NCBI GenBank assembly: GCA_947500415.1
Contig: CANMRT010000001.1
Coordinates: 522,982 to 586,981, forward strand
DNA: 64,000 nt
From: an uncultured Roseicyclus sp.
Lineage (GTDB): Bacteria > Pseudomonadota > Alphaproteobacteria > Rhodobacterales > Rhodobacteraceae
Direction: 5' to 3'
Of this stretch, positions 52,753 to 62,417 are shown piece after piece (position 1 is the first letter of the stretch; the number at the start of each line of letters is the position of its first letter). The notes under the pieces were generated by a model, which worked only from the letters and a program-made list of their open reading frames with translations, had not been told where the DNA came from and searched no databases. The position numbers and the translations under genes are program-made.

Positions 52753-53292
52753 ATGCGTAAGATCCTTACTTCCTTGGCAGCCCTTGCCACCGCAGCGTCT
52801 TTGACCCCGTCCGCACAGGCGCAGGATGCCGTTGAGATGGAGTTCGTGATGGGGCTGATGGAGTCGATGAACCGGCTGTCGGTGACTTTCAACCGCGAGG
52901 TTTGCGGTTTCATTCTTCAGGATGCCGACGGGAACTATTCCTCGACCAAAGCGTCGTGGGGTGGCGAGGCGAGCTGTGCGTCGATGCCTTTGGAGCCTGG
53001 AATGCGGGCCATCTCTTCGTGGCACACCCATGCGGCTTGGGGCCGTGGTTATGATGGCGAGGTGCCGTCGATCCAGGATGTTGAGGGCGACATGCGGTTC
53101 GGCGTGAATGGCTGGGTCGGCACGCCGGGCGGGCGGCTTTGGTACGTGGATGGAACCACCGGCACGATGAGCCAAGCCTGCGGGCGTGGATGCTTGCCGG
53201 AGGACCCGAATTTCTTCCCCGAAGAGCACGGGCCGGTGGCCGAGGTCTACACGCTCGATGCGCTTTACACGCGGTTTGGGCGCTCACGCTAA
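52753..53292 (+). CDS. Secreted DUF4329 protein with a JAMM-like metal site
   Basis: A 179-residue exported protein (signal 1-23, PSAQAQ). The domain matches DUF4329: VCGFILQDADGNY, SSWHTHAAWGRG, VPSIQDVEGD and NGWVGTPGGRLWYVDG. Glu49, His91, His93, Ser106 and Asp109 reproduce the E...HxH...SxxD order of JAMM/MPN peptidases, with a longer spacing between the last His and Ser than the standard seven. Four later cysteines (CGRGC and others) suggest disulfides. A periplasmic isopeptidase- or peptidoglycan-related activity is possible but not shown. Confidence 0.75.
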   Translation: MRKILTSLAALATAASLTPSAQAQDAVEMEFVMGLMESMNRLSVTFNREVCGFILQDADGNYSSTKASWGGEASCASMPLEPGMRAISSWHTHAAWGRGYDGEVPSIQDVEGDMRFGVNGWVGTPGGRLWYVDGTTGTMSQACGRGCLPEDPNFFPEEHGPVAEVYTLDALYTRFGRSR

Positions 53293-53300
53293 GGCGTTTC

Positions 53301-53314
53301 GTGCACGCGTGCAC
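53301..53314. other. Perfect 14-base palindrome GTGCACGCGTGCAC
   Basis: It begins 8 bases after the DUF4329 stop and lies ahead of the gcvP terminator. As a hairpin it would have no loop, so a protein-binding site or chance is likelier. No second copy was noticed in the window. Confidence 0.3.
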
Positions 53315-53346
53315 AAGACCCTTAAATATCTGGTATTAAAAGAAAA

Positions 53347-53384
53347 AGCCGATCCTGTTTGCGTTTGAGTAACCAAGATCGGCT
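53347..53384 (-). terminator. Rho-independent terminator of the gcvTHP operon
   Basis: AGCCGATC and GATCGGCT form an 8-base stem around a 22-base loop. On the minus strand the stem is followed by TTTTTCTTTT. It lies 10 bases beyond the gcvP stop. Confidence 0.8.
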
Positions 53385-53393
53385 CTGAGATTC

Positions 53394-56231
53394 CTACTCC
53401 GCTGCGTCCAGATATTCCTCGACTGGCGGGCAGGTGCACACGAGGTTTCGGTCGCCCGCCACATTGTCCACGCGGTTCACTGGCGGCCAATATTTGTCGA
53501 CCCGAAATGCACCCGGCGGGAAGCAACCCTGCTCTCGCGAATAGGCGCGGTCCCAATCCCGGATCAGATCCTCCATCGTGTGCGGTGCGTGGTGGAGCGG
53601 GCTGGCCTCGGCTGCCATATCGCCTGCTTCAACATCCGCAATCTCGGCCCGGATCGCCTGCATCGCGGTGATGAAGCGGTCCAGTTCGGCCATCGTCTCA
53701 GATTCCGTAGGTTCGACCATGAGCGTGCCGGCCACGGGCCAGCTCATCGTGGGCGCGTGGAAGCCGTGGTCCATCAGGCGTTTGGCGATGTCATCTACCG
53801 ACACCCCAACCTCGGCGAATGGGCGGGTGTCAAGGATGCACTCATGGGCCACGCGGCCAGTTTTGCCCTTGAAGAGGATGCCGTAGGCCTCCTCCAGCCG
53901 CTTGGCGATGTAGTTGCCGTTCAGGATTGCAACCTTCGTGGCCTGCGTGATGCCTTCCCCGCCCATCAAGTGCACATAGGCGTAGGAAATCGGCAGGATC
54001 GATGCGGAGCCATAGGGCGCGGCGCTGACCGGGCCTTCCGTTCCGCCACCTTCAGGATGGCCGGGCAAATGCTGCGCCAGATGCGCCTTCACGCCGATCG
54101 GCCCCATGCCGGGGCCTCCGCCGCCGTGGGGGATGCAGAAGGTCTTGTGAAGGTTCAGGTGGCTAACGTCGGAGCCGAGGTCGCCGGGTTTTGAGAGGCC
54201 CACCATCGCATTCAGGTTCGCGCCATCCAGATAGACTTGGCCCCCGAATTCATGGGTGATGTTGCAGACCTCCCGCACCGTTTCCTCGAACACGCCGTGG
54301 GTGGAGGGGTAGGTTATCATACAGGCCGCAAGGTTATCCCCAGCAGCCTCAGCTTTGGCGCGGAAGTCTTCCAGGTCGATGTCACCGTTCTCAGCCGCTT
54401 TCACGACCACAACCTGCATCCCCGCCATCTGGGCGGAGGCCGGGTTGGTGCCGTGGGCGCTGATCGGGATGAGGCAGATATTGCGATGCCCGTTGCCTTG
54501 CGCGCGGTGGTAGGCGGCGATGGTCAGAAGCCCCGCATATTCGCCCTGCGCGCCGGAATTGGGCTGCATCGACATGGCGTCGTAGCCGGTGATTTCGCAC
54601 AGTTTGGCGGAGAGGTCCTCCAGCATCTCGGCATAACCTTCGGCCTGATCGGCGGGCGCGAAGGGATGCAGCGCGCCGAATTCGGGCCAGGTGATTGGCA
54701 TCATCTCCACGGCGGCGTTGAGCTTCATCGTGCAGGACCCAAGCGGGATCATCGCACGGTCGAGCGCCAGATCGCGGTCGGAAAGGCGGCGCATGTAGCG
54801 CATCATCTCGGACTCGGCGCGGTTCATGTGGAAGATGGGATGGGTGAGGTAGTCGGACGTCCGCAGCAGCGCATCCGGGATCGCGGGTGTATCGAGACGT
54901 GGTGCTACGAGCACGCCAAAGGCGCGGCAGACGGCCTCCAAATGCGCGTCGGTTGTGACTTCATCAAGGCTGATACCAATCCGATCGGCGCCCACGTCAC
55001 GCAGGTTGATGCCACGGGCAACGGCGGCGGCCATGATCCGGCTTTGCTTGTCGCCGACATGGATCGTCAGTGTGTCGAAGAACGTGTCGTTCTCGGGCGC
55101 GAAACCCCCGGCCTTGAGGGACGCGGCAAGGCGCGCGGCGCGCAGATGCACCCGTTCGGCAATGGCGCGCAGGCCTTTGGGGCCATGGAACACTGCGTAG
55201 AAGCTGGCCATGACGGCAAGGAGCGCTTGGGCCGTGCAGACGTTTGATGTGGCCTTCTCACGCCGGATATGCTGTTCGCGCGTTTGGAGGGACAGGCGGT
55301 AGGCCTTGTGCCCGTGGCTGTCGATGGAAACGCCTACAATCCGCCCGGGCATGGAGCGCTTGAAGCTGTCCTTGCAGGCCATGAAGGCGGCGTGGGGGCC
55401 GCCATAGCCGAGTGGAACACCGAAACGTTGGGCCGAGCCGACTGCGATGTCAGCATCCATCGCGCCGGGTTCTTTTATAAGAGTGAGCGCGAGAAGATCC
55501 GTGGCCAGGATCGCTGCGGCCTTGTTTTCGTGCAATGCGGCGATGTGCTCAGTTGGGTCTGAAAGCCCGCCATAGGTGCCGGGGTACTGGAAAAGTGCGC
55601 CGAAAACTTGGTCGGGCTCTAGCGTGTCGGGCGCGCCGACGATGACCGAGATGCCAAGCGGGGCCGCACGGGTTTCAATCACGGCGATGGTCTGAGCGTG
55701 GCAGTTTTCGTCGACGAAGAAGCCGTTTGCCTTGGACTTCGCCACGCGCTTGGCCATCACCATGGCCTCCGCCGCGGCGGTTGCTTCATCCAGCAGGGAG
55801 GCATTGGCGACCGGCAGGCCTGTCAGATCCGCCACCATGGTCTGGAAGTTCAGCAAAGCCTCAAGCCGGCCCTGCGCAATTTCGGGCTGGTAGGGGGTGT
55901 AGGCCGTGTACCAAGCGGGGTTTTCCAACACGTTGCGCTGGATCGCGGGCGGGGTGTGCGTATTGTAGTAGCCCTGTCCGATCATCGAGACCATCGGCTT
56001 GTTCTTACCCGCCAACGCACGCATGTGGTCAAGCAGTTCCGCTTCCGAAAGCGCGGGCCAGTTCAGAGGTGTTTCCTGTCGGATCGCGGCAGGCACCGTG
56101 TCGTCAATCAGCGCATCAAGGCTATCGGCCCCCACGGCTTGCAGCATATCGGCCATCTCGTCCGGGGACGGGCCGATATGGCGGCGATTGGCAAAGTCGG
56201 TCGGGTCGTAATCGGTGGTCGTCCAGGGCAT
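53394..56231 (-). CDS. gcvP: Glycine dehydrogenase (decarboxylating), P-protein
   Basis: The PLP enzyme that decarboxylates glycine and loads the aminomethyl group onto GcvH. 945 residues, normal for the fused P-protein. Landmarks are [13 protein letters not shown] near the N-terminus, and in the C-terminal half [16 protein letters not shown] with the PLP lysine. TTGGAGGCCTGA precedes ATG 56231. Third gene of gcvT-gcvH-gcvP, 45 bases after gcvH. Confidence 0.97.
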   Translation of the reverse strand: MPWTTTDYDPTDFANRRHIGPSPDEMADMLQAVGADSLDALIDDTVPAAIRQETPLNWPALSEAELLDHMRALAGKNKPMVSMIGQGYYNTHTPPAIQRNVLENPAWYTAYTPYQPEIAQGRLEALLNFQTMVADLTGLPVANASLLDEATAAAEAMVMAKRVAKSKANGFFVDENCHAQTIAVIETRAAPLGISVIVGAPDTLEPDQVFGALFQYPGTYGGLSDPTEHIAALHENKAAAILATDLLALTLIKEPGAMDADIAVGSAQRFGVPLGYGGPHAAFMACKDSFKRSMPGRIVGVSIDSHGHKAYRLSLQTREQHIRREKATSNVCTAQALLAVMASFYAVFHGPKGLRAIAERVHLRAARLAASLKAGGFAPENDTFFDTLTIHVGDKQSRIMAAAVARGINLRDVGADRIGISLDEVTTDAHLEAVCRAFGVLVAPRLDTPAIPDALLRTSDYLTHPIFHMNRAESEMMRYMRRLSDRDLALDRAMIPLGSCTMKLNAAVEMMPITWPEFGALHPFAPADQAEGYAEMLEDLSAKLCEITGYDAMSMQPNSGAQGEYAGLLTIAAYHRAQGNGHRNICLIPISAHGTNPASAQMAGMQVVVVKAAENGDIDLEDFRAKAEAAGDNLAACMITYPSTHGVFEETVREVCNITHEFGGQVYLDGANLNAMVGLSKPGDLGSDVSHLNLHKTFCIPHGGGGPGMGPIGVKAHLAQHLPGHPEGGGTEGPVSAAPYGSASILPISYAYVHLMGGEGITQATKVAILNGNYIAKRLEEAYGILFKGKTGRVAHECILDTRPFAEVGVSVDDIAKRLMDHGFHAPTMSWPVAGTLMVEPTESETMAELDRFITAMQAIRAEIADVEAGDMAAEASPLHHAPHTMEDLIRDWDRAYSREQGCFPPGAFRVDKYWPPVNRVDNVAGDRNLVCTCPPVEEYLDAAE

Positions 56232-56276
56232 TCAGGCCTCCAAAATCTTTTATAAGATTTACGTGGAAGAGCGGCG

Positions 56277-56639
56277 TTAACCGCCGATGTGGTCTTTGTA
56301 TTCATCCTCGGTCATGAACTCGTCCAAGGCAGCGGGATCGTCCACGCGCAACTTGAAAAACCAGCCTTCGCCAGTTGGATCTTCGTTCACCAACGCGGGG
56401 TTGTCGGCGAGCGTGTCGTTGACGGCCACGATCTCCCCATCAATGGGTGCGGTGATGTCGGAGGCGGCTTTGACGGATTCGATCACGACAATCTCGTCGC
56501 CCTTGGCCACTTGGGTTTCCAGTTCGGGCAGTTCCACGAACACAACGTCGCCCAATTGCTCGGATGCGTGGGGTGTGATGCCGACGGTGATCGTGTTGCC
56601 GTCAGCGGACAGCCATTCGTGGTCTTCAGTGAATTTCAT
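56277..56639 (-). CDS. gcvH: Glycine cleavage system H protein
   Basis: The 120-residue shuttle protein; Lys57 in VVIESVKAASDI is the lipoylation site. Start MKFTEDHEWL is standard. It lies 20 bases after gcvT. Confidence 0.97.
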   Translation of the reverse strand: MKFTEDHEWLSADGNTITVGITPHASEQLGDVVFVELPELETQVAKGDEIVVIESVKAASDITAPIDGEIVAVNDTLADNPALVNEDPTGEGWFFKLRVDDPAALDEFMTEDEYKDHIGG

Positions 56640-56659
56640 CGGGTCTCTCCGGGGTTAGG

Positions 56660-57769
56660 TCAGCGTTTGTAGCCGTGGGGGGTGAAGGGCAGGGTGGTTT
56701 GCGTGACGGGCAGGCGTTTGCCGCGTACGTCGCCGTAAAGAGGGGCGTCTTTGGGGACGCTGGCGTCGATCAGGCCAAGGGCGATGGGGTGCCCAACGGT
56801 TGGTCCGAAGCCGCCTGATGTGACGTGGCCGATGGGATCGGTAGCGTCTGCGCTGTCGTAAAGCTCTACGCCGTCGCGCATCGGGGCGCGTCCTTCGGGT
56901 TTGAGGCCGACACGTCTGCGTGGCGCGCCGTTGGTGAGCTGGTCGAGAATCGTGTCGGCGCCGGGAAAGCCGCCGGCGCGGTCGCCGCCTGTGCGGCGGA
57001 TCTTGCCGATGGCCCAAGCCTGGCCTGCTTCAACGGGGCTGATCGTCTCGGACATGTCCTGCCCGTAGAGCGGCAAACCGGCCTCCATCCGTAAAGCGTC
57101 GCGGGCGCCGAGGCCGATGGGCTCGACGCGGTCGTCGGACAAGAGAGACCTTGCGAAGGGCTCTGCAGCCTCATCGGGAATTGAAATCTCGAACCCGTCT
57201 TCGCCGGTGTAGCCCGAGCGGCTGATCCAAAGGGCCGCTCCGTTCCAATCCACCACGTGGCTGTCCATGAACCGCATATCCCGCGCAGCGGGAAGGATTG
57301 TTGCCAGCGCTTCAGCGGCTTTGGGGCCTTGCAGCGCAAGCAGTGCGCGGCCTGAGACCTCTTCCACGCCCTCAATGTGGGCGTGCAGATGCGCGACGTC
57401 CTCGGCGTGGCAGGCGGCGTTCACCACCAAAAACAACGCATCCGCGTGGCGTGCGATCATCAGATCATCCAGCACGCCGCCCGCATCATTTGTGAACATC
57501 GCATAACGCTGTCGCCCTTCGGCCAGGCCGATCACATCGACTGGCACGAGCGTCTCAAGCGCTGTGTCGGCACCCAAGGGCAGGCGAACCTGCCCCATGT
57601 GCGACACGTCGAACAGGCCCGCATTCTCGCGTGTCCATTGGTGTTCGCCCATCACGCCGCGCGCATATTGCACCGGCATCGACCAGCCCGCGAACGGCAC
57701 GAATTTTGCACCCAGTTCAGCGTGCAACGCCGCGAGAGGCAGGTTTTTCGGATCAGTTGCCCCGTCCAT
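56660..57769 (-). CDS. gcvT: Glycine cleavage system T protein (aminomethyltransferase)
   Basis: Transfers the aminomethyl carbon from GcvH to tetrahydrofolate, releasing ammonia. 369 residues; motifs include FDVSHMGQV near the start with the catalytic Asp region, RSGYTGEDGFEI and the C-terminal GHVTSGGFGPT. First gene of the operon, downstream of a tandem glycine riboswitch; GGAGAAGGGACAAA is its Shine-Dalgarno. Confidence 0.96.
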   Translation of the reverse strand: MDGATDPKNLPLAALHAELGAKFVPFAGWSMPVQYARGVMGEHQWTRENAGLFDVSHMGQVRLPLGADTALETLVPVDVIGLAEGRQRYAMFTNDAGGVLDDLMIARHADALFLVVNAACHAEDVAHLHAHIEGVEEVSGRALLALQGPKAAEALATILPAARDMRFMDSHVVDWNGAALWISRSGYTGEDGFEISIPDEAAEPFARSLLSDDRVEPIGLGARDALRMEAGLPLYGQDMSETISPVEAGQAWAIGKIRRTGGDRAGGFPGADTILDQLTNGAPRRRVGLKPEGRAPMRDGVELYDSADATDPIGHVTSGGFGPTVGHPIALGLIDASVPKDAPLYGDVRGKRLPVTQTTLPFTPHGYKR

Positions 57770-57781
57770 TTTGTCCCTTCT

Positions 57782-57836
57782 CCGGGACGAAAACGCCCGG
57801 CATCACTCACACACCGCGAACGGTGTGAAACGATGC
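57782..57836 (-). promoter_or_regulatory. Expression platform between the glycine riboswitch and gcvT
   Basis: Two stems lie between aptamer II and gcvT: GCATC/GATGC enclosing CACACCG-CGAA-CGGTGTG (57800-57836), and CCGGG/CCCGG (57782-57800), whose last part is next to the gcvT ribosome-binding site. Competition between these folds could couple glycine binding to translation. No terminator T-run is present, so control of translation is more likely than of transcription. Confidence 0.55.
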
Positions 57837-57837
57837 C

Positions 57838-58014
57838 CCCTCTGTCCTTTCGCCTGAGATCGTTATCCCTTCGGCGGAGGGGTAGACCCCCTCACTCTCC
57901 AGAGTTTGTGCGTGCCAGCGACAGGTCCTTCTGCCTGAGAGATTACCGGGGCGGTTGCTCCTTCGGCCCACGCGCATTGCAAGCGATGCGCGCACGTCTC
58001 CCTGTCGTTGCATG
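57838..58014 (-). ncRNA. Tandem glycine riboswitch (two aptamers)
   Basis: On the minus strand the conserved elements occur twice: GGGAGACG...GGGCCGAAGGAGCAA...ATCTCTCAGGCAGAAGGACC for aptamer I (about 57921-58014), and GGAGAG...CGCCGAAGGGATAA...ATCTCAGGCGAAAGGACAGAG for aptamer II (about 57838-57905), shown in pieces. This is the classical gcvT-type riboswitch that turns the glycine cleavage operon on when glycine is plentiful. It lies directly upstream of gcvT. Confidence 0.95.
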
Positions 58015-58087
58015 CGAAAGCATACAGGGCTTCTTCGCCCAATCAAGAGGTCTTGATAGCCTCCGCCAATTGGCCCATTGGAAGACC

Positions 58088-58627
58088 ATGAACGATCCTT
58101 ATTTCTTTGGCTATGGCAGCCTCGTGAACCGCCGCACACATGACTATCCAAACGCCACTCGCGCCCGTGTTACCGGCTGGCGCAGGGTATGGCAGGGCAC
58201 GTCTTTGAGGGAAGTTGCGTTCCTGACGGCCGTCCCTGATTCGAGCGCAGAGATCGCAGGTCTGATTGCAGCAGTCCCTGGTGCGGATTGGGTCGCCTTG
58301 GATGAACGCGAACGTGCCTATGCGCGCCACGATGTGTCGGCTTTGGGTCATGGGTTAGACGATGAACCGAGTGTGCAGATTTACGCCGTTGAGCAGGCCC
58401 TTCGCGACGCCGGAGAGCACCCAATTTTGCTAAGCTATCTGGATACGGTAATTCAGGGCTACATGTCCGAATTTGGCGAGGCAGGCGCGGCGGAATTCTT
58501 CCACACAACAACGGGTTGGCACTTGCCGATTTTGAATGACCGGGATGATCCGATCTATCCGCGCGCGACCGTACTGACCGCGGACGAACGGGCCTTTGTG
58601 GACGAAAACCTGAGCCGGGTTCGTTAG
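58088..58627 (+). CDS. Gamma-glutamylcyclotransferase family protein
   Basis: A 179-residue protein with the GGCT-fold substrate loop FFGYGSLVN at the start and VALDERERAYAR holding the likely catalytic Glu. Family members release 5-oxoproline from gamma-glutamyl peptides such as glutathione. The start is ATG 58088; the longer open frame upstream runs through the riboswitch and gcvT and is not coding. Its stop overlaps the convergent beta-lactamase stop by four bases. Confidence 0.82.
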   Translation: MNDPYFFGYGSLVNRRTHDYPNATRARVTGWRRVWQGTSLREVAFLTAVPDSSAEIAGLIAAVPGADWVALDERERAYARHDVSALGHGLDDEPSVQIYAVEQALRDAGEHPILLSYLDTVIQGYMSEFGEAGAAEFFHTTTGWHLPILNDRDDPIYPRATVLTADERAFVDENLSRVR

Positions 58628-59454
58628 GCCTCAGGCCAAAACCCGGCCTCTTGCAACAGCCGTTCGGCCAAGGGGCGTCGCACATCACGAATGGAGGCCC
58701 AAGTCGCGCCCCTTAGGTGCAGTGCGAAGACAACTGGTGCCGCGTCGGTGCGGGTCAGAAAGCCAACGTACCAGCCCTTGGCCCAACCATCTGAATAACC
58801 GCCGCCGGTTTTCCCGTGCAGAGTGACATTTCCACGTTCCTCGGCCCAGGCGGCCTCAACCAATGCAATGCGAGCGGCGTCGGATAGGCCTAGGTTTCCC
58901 CGCAGCAGGTTGGACAGGAATTGCACCTGTTCCGTGACTGAGATGGTCAGTGCGCCCGTCACCCAGAAATCATCGCTGCCGTCCGGGACATTGGCGTTTC
59001 CGTAGTTCCATGCGCTGAGGAAATCGCGATAACGCTCCGTCCCCACCGCCAAGGCGATGTCGCGGAAATACCAGACGACGGACTCTTGGAATGCGGTTCG
59101 TAGCGTATGGTCGCGCTCCCAAACATCAGGCCACCAAAGGGCCGGTGGGCGACGGTCGCTGTCCCAATCCCTGTGCGCATCCAACGAGCTTTCGACGCCA
59201 GTTTCCAAGGCGATCAACAGGTTGGGGATTTTGAATGTGGAAAATGGCGTGTGACGTGCATCGATGTCGCTGCCGTCCAGCACCCATTGGGCGCCATTGG
59301 ACAGATCGACAGCGAGGAAACTGGCGCTATCCGGAACATCGGCGGCGCGCGGAAGCGAATTGACCACTTGAGCCGAAACACGAGAGGCGCTGACCGCAGC
59401 AAGTGCCATGGCTCCCGTGAGGGTTTGGCGACGTGTCGGCGCGGGCCGTCTCAC
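58624..59454 (-). CDS. Class D (OXA-type) beta-lactamase homologue
   Basis: A 276-residue exported serine hydrolase. Motifs in order: Ser72-Thr-Phe-Lys75 (active site), Ser125-Val-Val127, Tyr151-Gly-Asn153, Trp164 and Lys215-Thr-Gly217, all as in OXA enzymes. The N-terminus (PTRRQTLTGAMALAAVSASRVSA) has a twin-arginine pair, so export may be by Tat. Start GTG 59454 overlaps the TGA of the TerB-like gene (GTGA). No mobile element is near, so it is an intrinsic chromosomal gene; whether it hydrolyses clinical beta-lactams cannot be told. Confidence 0.9.
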   Translation of the reverse strand: MRRPAPTRRQTLTGAMALAAVSASRVSAQVVNSLPRAADVPDSASFLAVDLSNGAQWVLDGSDIDARHTPFSTFKIPNLLIALETGVESSLDAHRDWDSDRRPPALWWPDVWERDHTLRTAFQESVVWYFRDIALAVGTERYRDFLSAWNYGNANVPDGSDDFWVTGALTISVTEQVQFLSNLLRGNLGLSDAARIALVEAAWAEERGNVTLHGKTGGGYSDGWAKGWYVGFLTRTDAAPVVFALHLRGATWASIRDVRRPLAERLLQEAGFWPEA

Positions 59455-59867
59455 AGTGTCATATGACGTGCACGTGCCCCGCGTTCGATGGCGGCGGCAT
59501 GGAGCCGATCGATGTTGAGCGAATGGCGTAATTCTTCCAAGAACCGCAGTTCCGCCTGGGCAATCGCCCCGTCCGCTGCAGCGACGTCGCAGGCTAGGGC
59601 ATAGGCGGTTTCGTAGAGCGGCTCGGGCAAGTCCTCTTTCACCAAACCGAAGAGTGCATCGAGGCCATCCTCATCTTCAAACAGATCAAAGACGATGTTG
59701 GCGATGCGGCGCATACGATCGGCGTCGTAGTTTCCGAAAACGGGTAGGAAATTGACGATTTGTTCAATAGACAGCAGTTCGGACGTGCGGATCGTCGCGT
59801 CCGATACGGAGATGCCGACCATTACGGCCACCAGCGAATCTTCGGGTGTGAATGAATGGTCTGTCAT
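59451..59867 (-). CDS. TerB-like (tellurite resistance/DjlA N-terminal) domain protein
   Basis: A 138-residue all-helical acidic protein of the TerB superfamily; the pattern ACDVAAADGAIAQAELRFLEELRHSL carries the conserved acidic residues and closing helix. No other ter genes are present, so tellurite resistance is not implied. GGAGCACGCC precedes ATG 59867. Its coupling to a beta-lactamase gene is unusual. Confidence 0.8.
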   Translation of the reverse strand: MTDHSFTPEDSLVAVMVGISVSDATIRTSELLSIEQIVNFLPVFGNYDADRMRRIANIVFDLFEDEDGLDALFGLVKEDLPEPLYETAYALACDVAAADGAIAQAELRFLEELRHSLNIDRLHAAAIERGARARHMTL

Positions 59868-59961
59868 GGCGTGCTCCGTTCCTGCTTCTTCTGTCATTTA
59901 TTGACGCCACCCGCGTCACACAATAGGTGCGGCGCATCCCTCGATGATCAGGACAAAAGCG

Positions 59962-61608
59962 ATGAGCGATCTGCGTGATGTAGCGATGAATTCCAAGGCC
60001 TGGGCCTTTGAAGAGGCGCGCCGTGTGCTGGACCGCTACAAGGATGGACCGCCCGAGAAGGGCTTTGTGCTGTTCGAGACCGGATATGGCCCGTCGGGCC
60101 TGCCGCATATTGGTACCTTTGGCGAGGTTTTGCGCACGACAATGGTGCGCCGCGCGTTTGAGGTTATCTCTGACATTCCGACCAAGCTGATCTCCTTCTC
60201 CGACGATATGGACGGGATGCGGAAGGTGCCGGGTAACGTGCCCAATCAGGAGGCGCTGGCCGAGCATCTGCAAAAGCCGCTGACCTCTGTGCCTGATCCG
60301 TTTGGCACCCACGACAGCTTTGGCGAACACAACAACGCTATGCTGCGTCGGTTCTTGGATACCTTCGGGTTCGAGTATGAGTTCATCTCAGCCACCGAAT
60401 TCTACAAGGCGGGCAAGTTCGACGCGACGCTGAAGCGCGCAGTTGAGCGGTATGACGACATCATGAAGGTGATGCTGAAGTCCCTGCGCGAAGAACGGCA
60501 GCAGACCTATTCGATTTTCCTGCCGATCCACCCTGAAACAGGGCGGGTGATGTATGTTCCGATGAAGGAAGTGAACGCGACCGACTACACCGTCACCTTC
60601 GATGACGAGAATGGCCGCGAATGGACGCTGCCGGTGACGGGCGGTAACGTAAAGTTGCAGTGGAAGCCCGACTTTGGCGCGCGTTGGGCGGCCTTGGGCG
60701 TCGATTTCGAGATGTATGGCAAGGACCACTCGACCAACACGCCGATCTATAGCCGCATTTGCGAGATTCTGGGTCAGCCCGCGCCGGTGACGTATAATTA
60801 CGAGCTGTTCCTTGATGAGAATGGCCAGAAGATTTCCAAGTCGTCCGGTAACGGGATCAGCATCGATGAATGGCTGACTTATGCGTCGACCGAGAGCCTG
60901 TCGTATTTCATGTTCGGCAAGCCCAAGACGGCCAAGCGGATGCATTTCGATGTGATCCCCAAGGCGGTGGACGAATACCATCAACAGCTGCGTGCCTATG
61001 CGGGGCAGGACACGGGCGCCCGCCTGGCGAACCCGGTGTTTCACATCCATGGGCACAACGTGCCGGCCTCCACCATGGTGGTGCCGTTTGCGATGCTGTT
61101 GAATCTCGTGTCGGTTTCCAGCGCGGAGGAGAAGGACAAGCTCTGGGGCTTCATCAACCGCTATGCGCCTGACGCGAGCCCGGAAAAGAACCCCGATCTG
61201 GATCAGGCGGCGGGGTTTGCCATTCGCTACTATAACGACTTCGTCAAACCCACGCGGGTGTTCCGGGCGGCCACCGATCAGGAACGCGGCGCGATGGAAG
61301 AGCTTGTGGCGTGTCTGGGCGATGCAGACAAAGCGTTGGATGTGATTGCCCGGAAGAACGCGCAGGAAGGCAAAGACGTTCCACTGCCTGAGGTGAACTG
61401 GCAGGATGATGAGTTCCTGCAATCCATTGTCTTCGCCATCGGCAAGACCCACGGTTTCGATCCGCTGCGGTCTTGGTTCTCAGGCCTTTATGAGGTTCTG
61501 CTTGGCGCGTCGCAGGGGCCACGGTTTGGCGGTTTCATCGCGCTCTATGGCATCGATGAAACCAAGCAGTTGATCGAAGACGGATTGGCCGGGCGACTTT
61601 TGGGCTGA
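59962..61608 (+). CDS. lysK: Lysyl-tRNA synthetase, class I
   Basis: The archaeal-type, class I LysRS used by many alphaproteobacteria. 548 residues from ATG 59962 (MSDLRDVAM), with AGGACAAAAGCG upstream. HIGH motif: [19 protein letters not shown] motif: QKISKSSGN. The C-terminal helical bundle binds the anticodon. It diverges from the TerB-like gene. Confidence 0.96.
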   Translation: MSDLRDVAMNSKAWAFEEARRVLDRYKDGPPEKGFVLFETGYGPSGLPHIGTFGEVLRTTMVRRAFEVISDIPTKLISFSDDMDGMRKVPGNVPNQEALAEHLQKPLTSVPDPFGTHDSFGEHNNAMLRRFLDTFGFEYEFISATEFYKAGKFDATLKRAVERYDDIMKVMLKSLREERQQTYSIFLPIHPETGRVMYVPMKEVNATDYTVTFDDENGREWTLPVTGGNVKLQWKPDFGARWAALGVDFEMYGKDHSTNTPIYSRICEILGQPAPVTYNYELFLDENGQKISKSSGNGISIDEWLTYASTESLSYFMFGKPKTAKRMHFDVIPKAVDEYHQQLRAYAGQDTGARLANPVFHIHGHNVPASTMVVPFAMLLNLVSVSSAEEKDKLWGFINRYAPDASPEKNPDLDQAAGFAIRYYNDFVKPTRVFRAATDQERGAMEELVACLGDADKALDVIARKNAQEGKDVPLPEVNWQDDEFLQSIVFAIGKTHGFDPLRSWFSGLYEVLLGASQGPRFGGFIALYGIDETKQLIEDGLAGRLLG

Positions 61609-61674
61609 AACTTTTCGCGCGCGCGCTACGTGGCTTCAGGCATTGGAACGATTTGCCTGATTAGGAGAAGCCCC

Positions 61675-62118
61675 ATGGTCCGTGCCATCGCCGCATCCGT
61701 TTTCCTCGCGCTCAGCCTTGCGCTTGTTGCCCTGTTCGTTGCGCCGCGACCAATCCTAGCGCAAGAAGCCCTTCCGCCCAACCCAGAGATCGAGGCCGTC
61801 ATCGGCGGGCAATTCGACGCGTTCCGCGCGGAGGATGTGTTGGAGGCCTGGGAATTCGCCAGCCCCAATATCCAAGGCCTGTTCGGCAGTCCGGAGCGGT
61901 TTGGCACCATGGTTCAGCAGGGCTACCCGATGGTCTGGAACCCGGGCGATGTGAATTTCATCGATCTGCAGGCTTTTGGTGGCTTGGTTGTTCAAAGGGT
62001 CGAGGTGATCGACCAGAATGGCACGCTCCATTACCTCGGCTACGCCATGATCGAGACGGAAAATGGCTGGCGGATCAATGGGGTGCAGGTTCTGGAAGCA
62101 CCAACGTTCGGGGCCTGA
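61675..62118 (+). CDS. DUF4864 domain-containing secreted protein
   Basis: A 147-residue protein with a signal anchor or signal peptide (about 1-29, ending PILAQ) and a compact NTF2-like domain: VIGGQFDAFRAEDVLEAWEFASPNI and GYPMVWNPGDVNF are typical of DUF4864. Function unknown. TAGGAGAAGCCCC precedes ATG 61675. It may share the lysK transcript (66-base gap). Confidence 0.85.
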   Translation: MVRAIAASVFLALSLALVALFVAPRPILAQEALPPNPEIEAVIGGQFDAFRAEDVLEAWEFASPNIQGLFGSPERFGTMVQQGYPMVWNPGDVNFIDLQAFGGLVVQRVEVIDQNGTLHYLGYAMIETENGWRINGVQVLEAPTFGA

Positions 62119-62417
62119 GGTCGACCGGAGACGCTCGCGCAAAGCGCCTCGCCCCTCCCGCCGTCCCGCAAGAGTGCCGTGTTAGTCGCTCGACTTTTTC
62201 CGGTCGTGTTAACTGCCGCTTAACCCTTTGGGCGTAACCATGGCGAGGCAATCCAAGGCAAATGGCTGTCCCAGTCAGCCGGTCTTGGGCCGTTTACAGA
62301 CATTGCAAACAACCGAGGTGACCGTTCATGGGCGCCTCGGTTCCCCCTGTTCGGTCGATGGATGACACGCAGGCGGCTCGCACAAAGGCCAGCCCCGCGC
62401 GAACGAAGGGGTATGAC
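62119..62417 (+). promoter_or_regulatory. Non-coding region with inverted repeat before the pectate-lyase-like gene
   Basis: A 299-base gap with no supported gene. AACCGAGG (62311-62318) and CCTCGGTT (62335-62342) form a perfect 8-base stem, followed by CCCCCTG. It could be a transcript-end hairpin of the upstream genes, or a regulatory stem in the leader of the next gene, 75 bases downstream. Confidence 0.4.

Noticed and set aside
57377-58087. N-terminal extension of the gamma-glutamylcyclotransferase frame
   Set aside because: It passes through antisense gcvT and the glycine riboswitch; the family start MNDPYFFGYGSL is at 58088.
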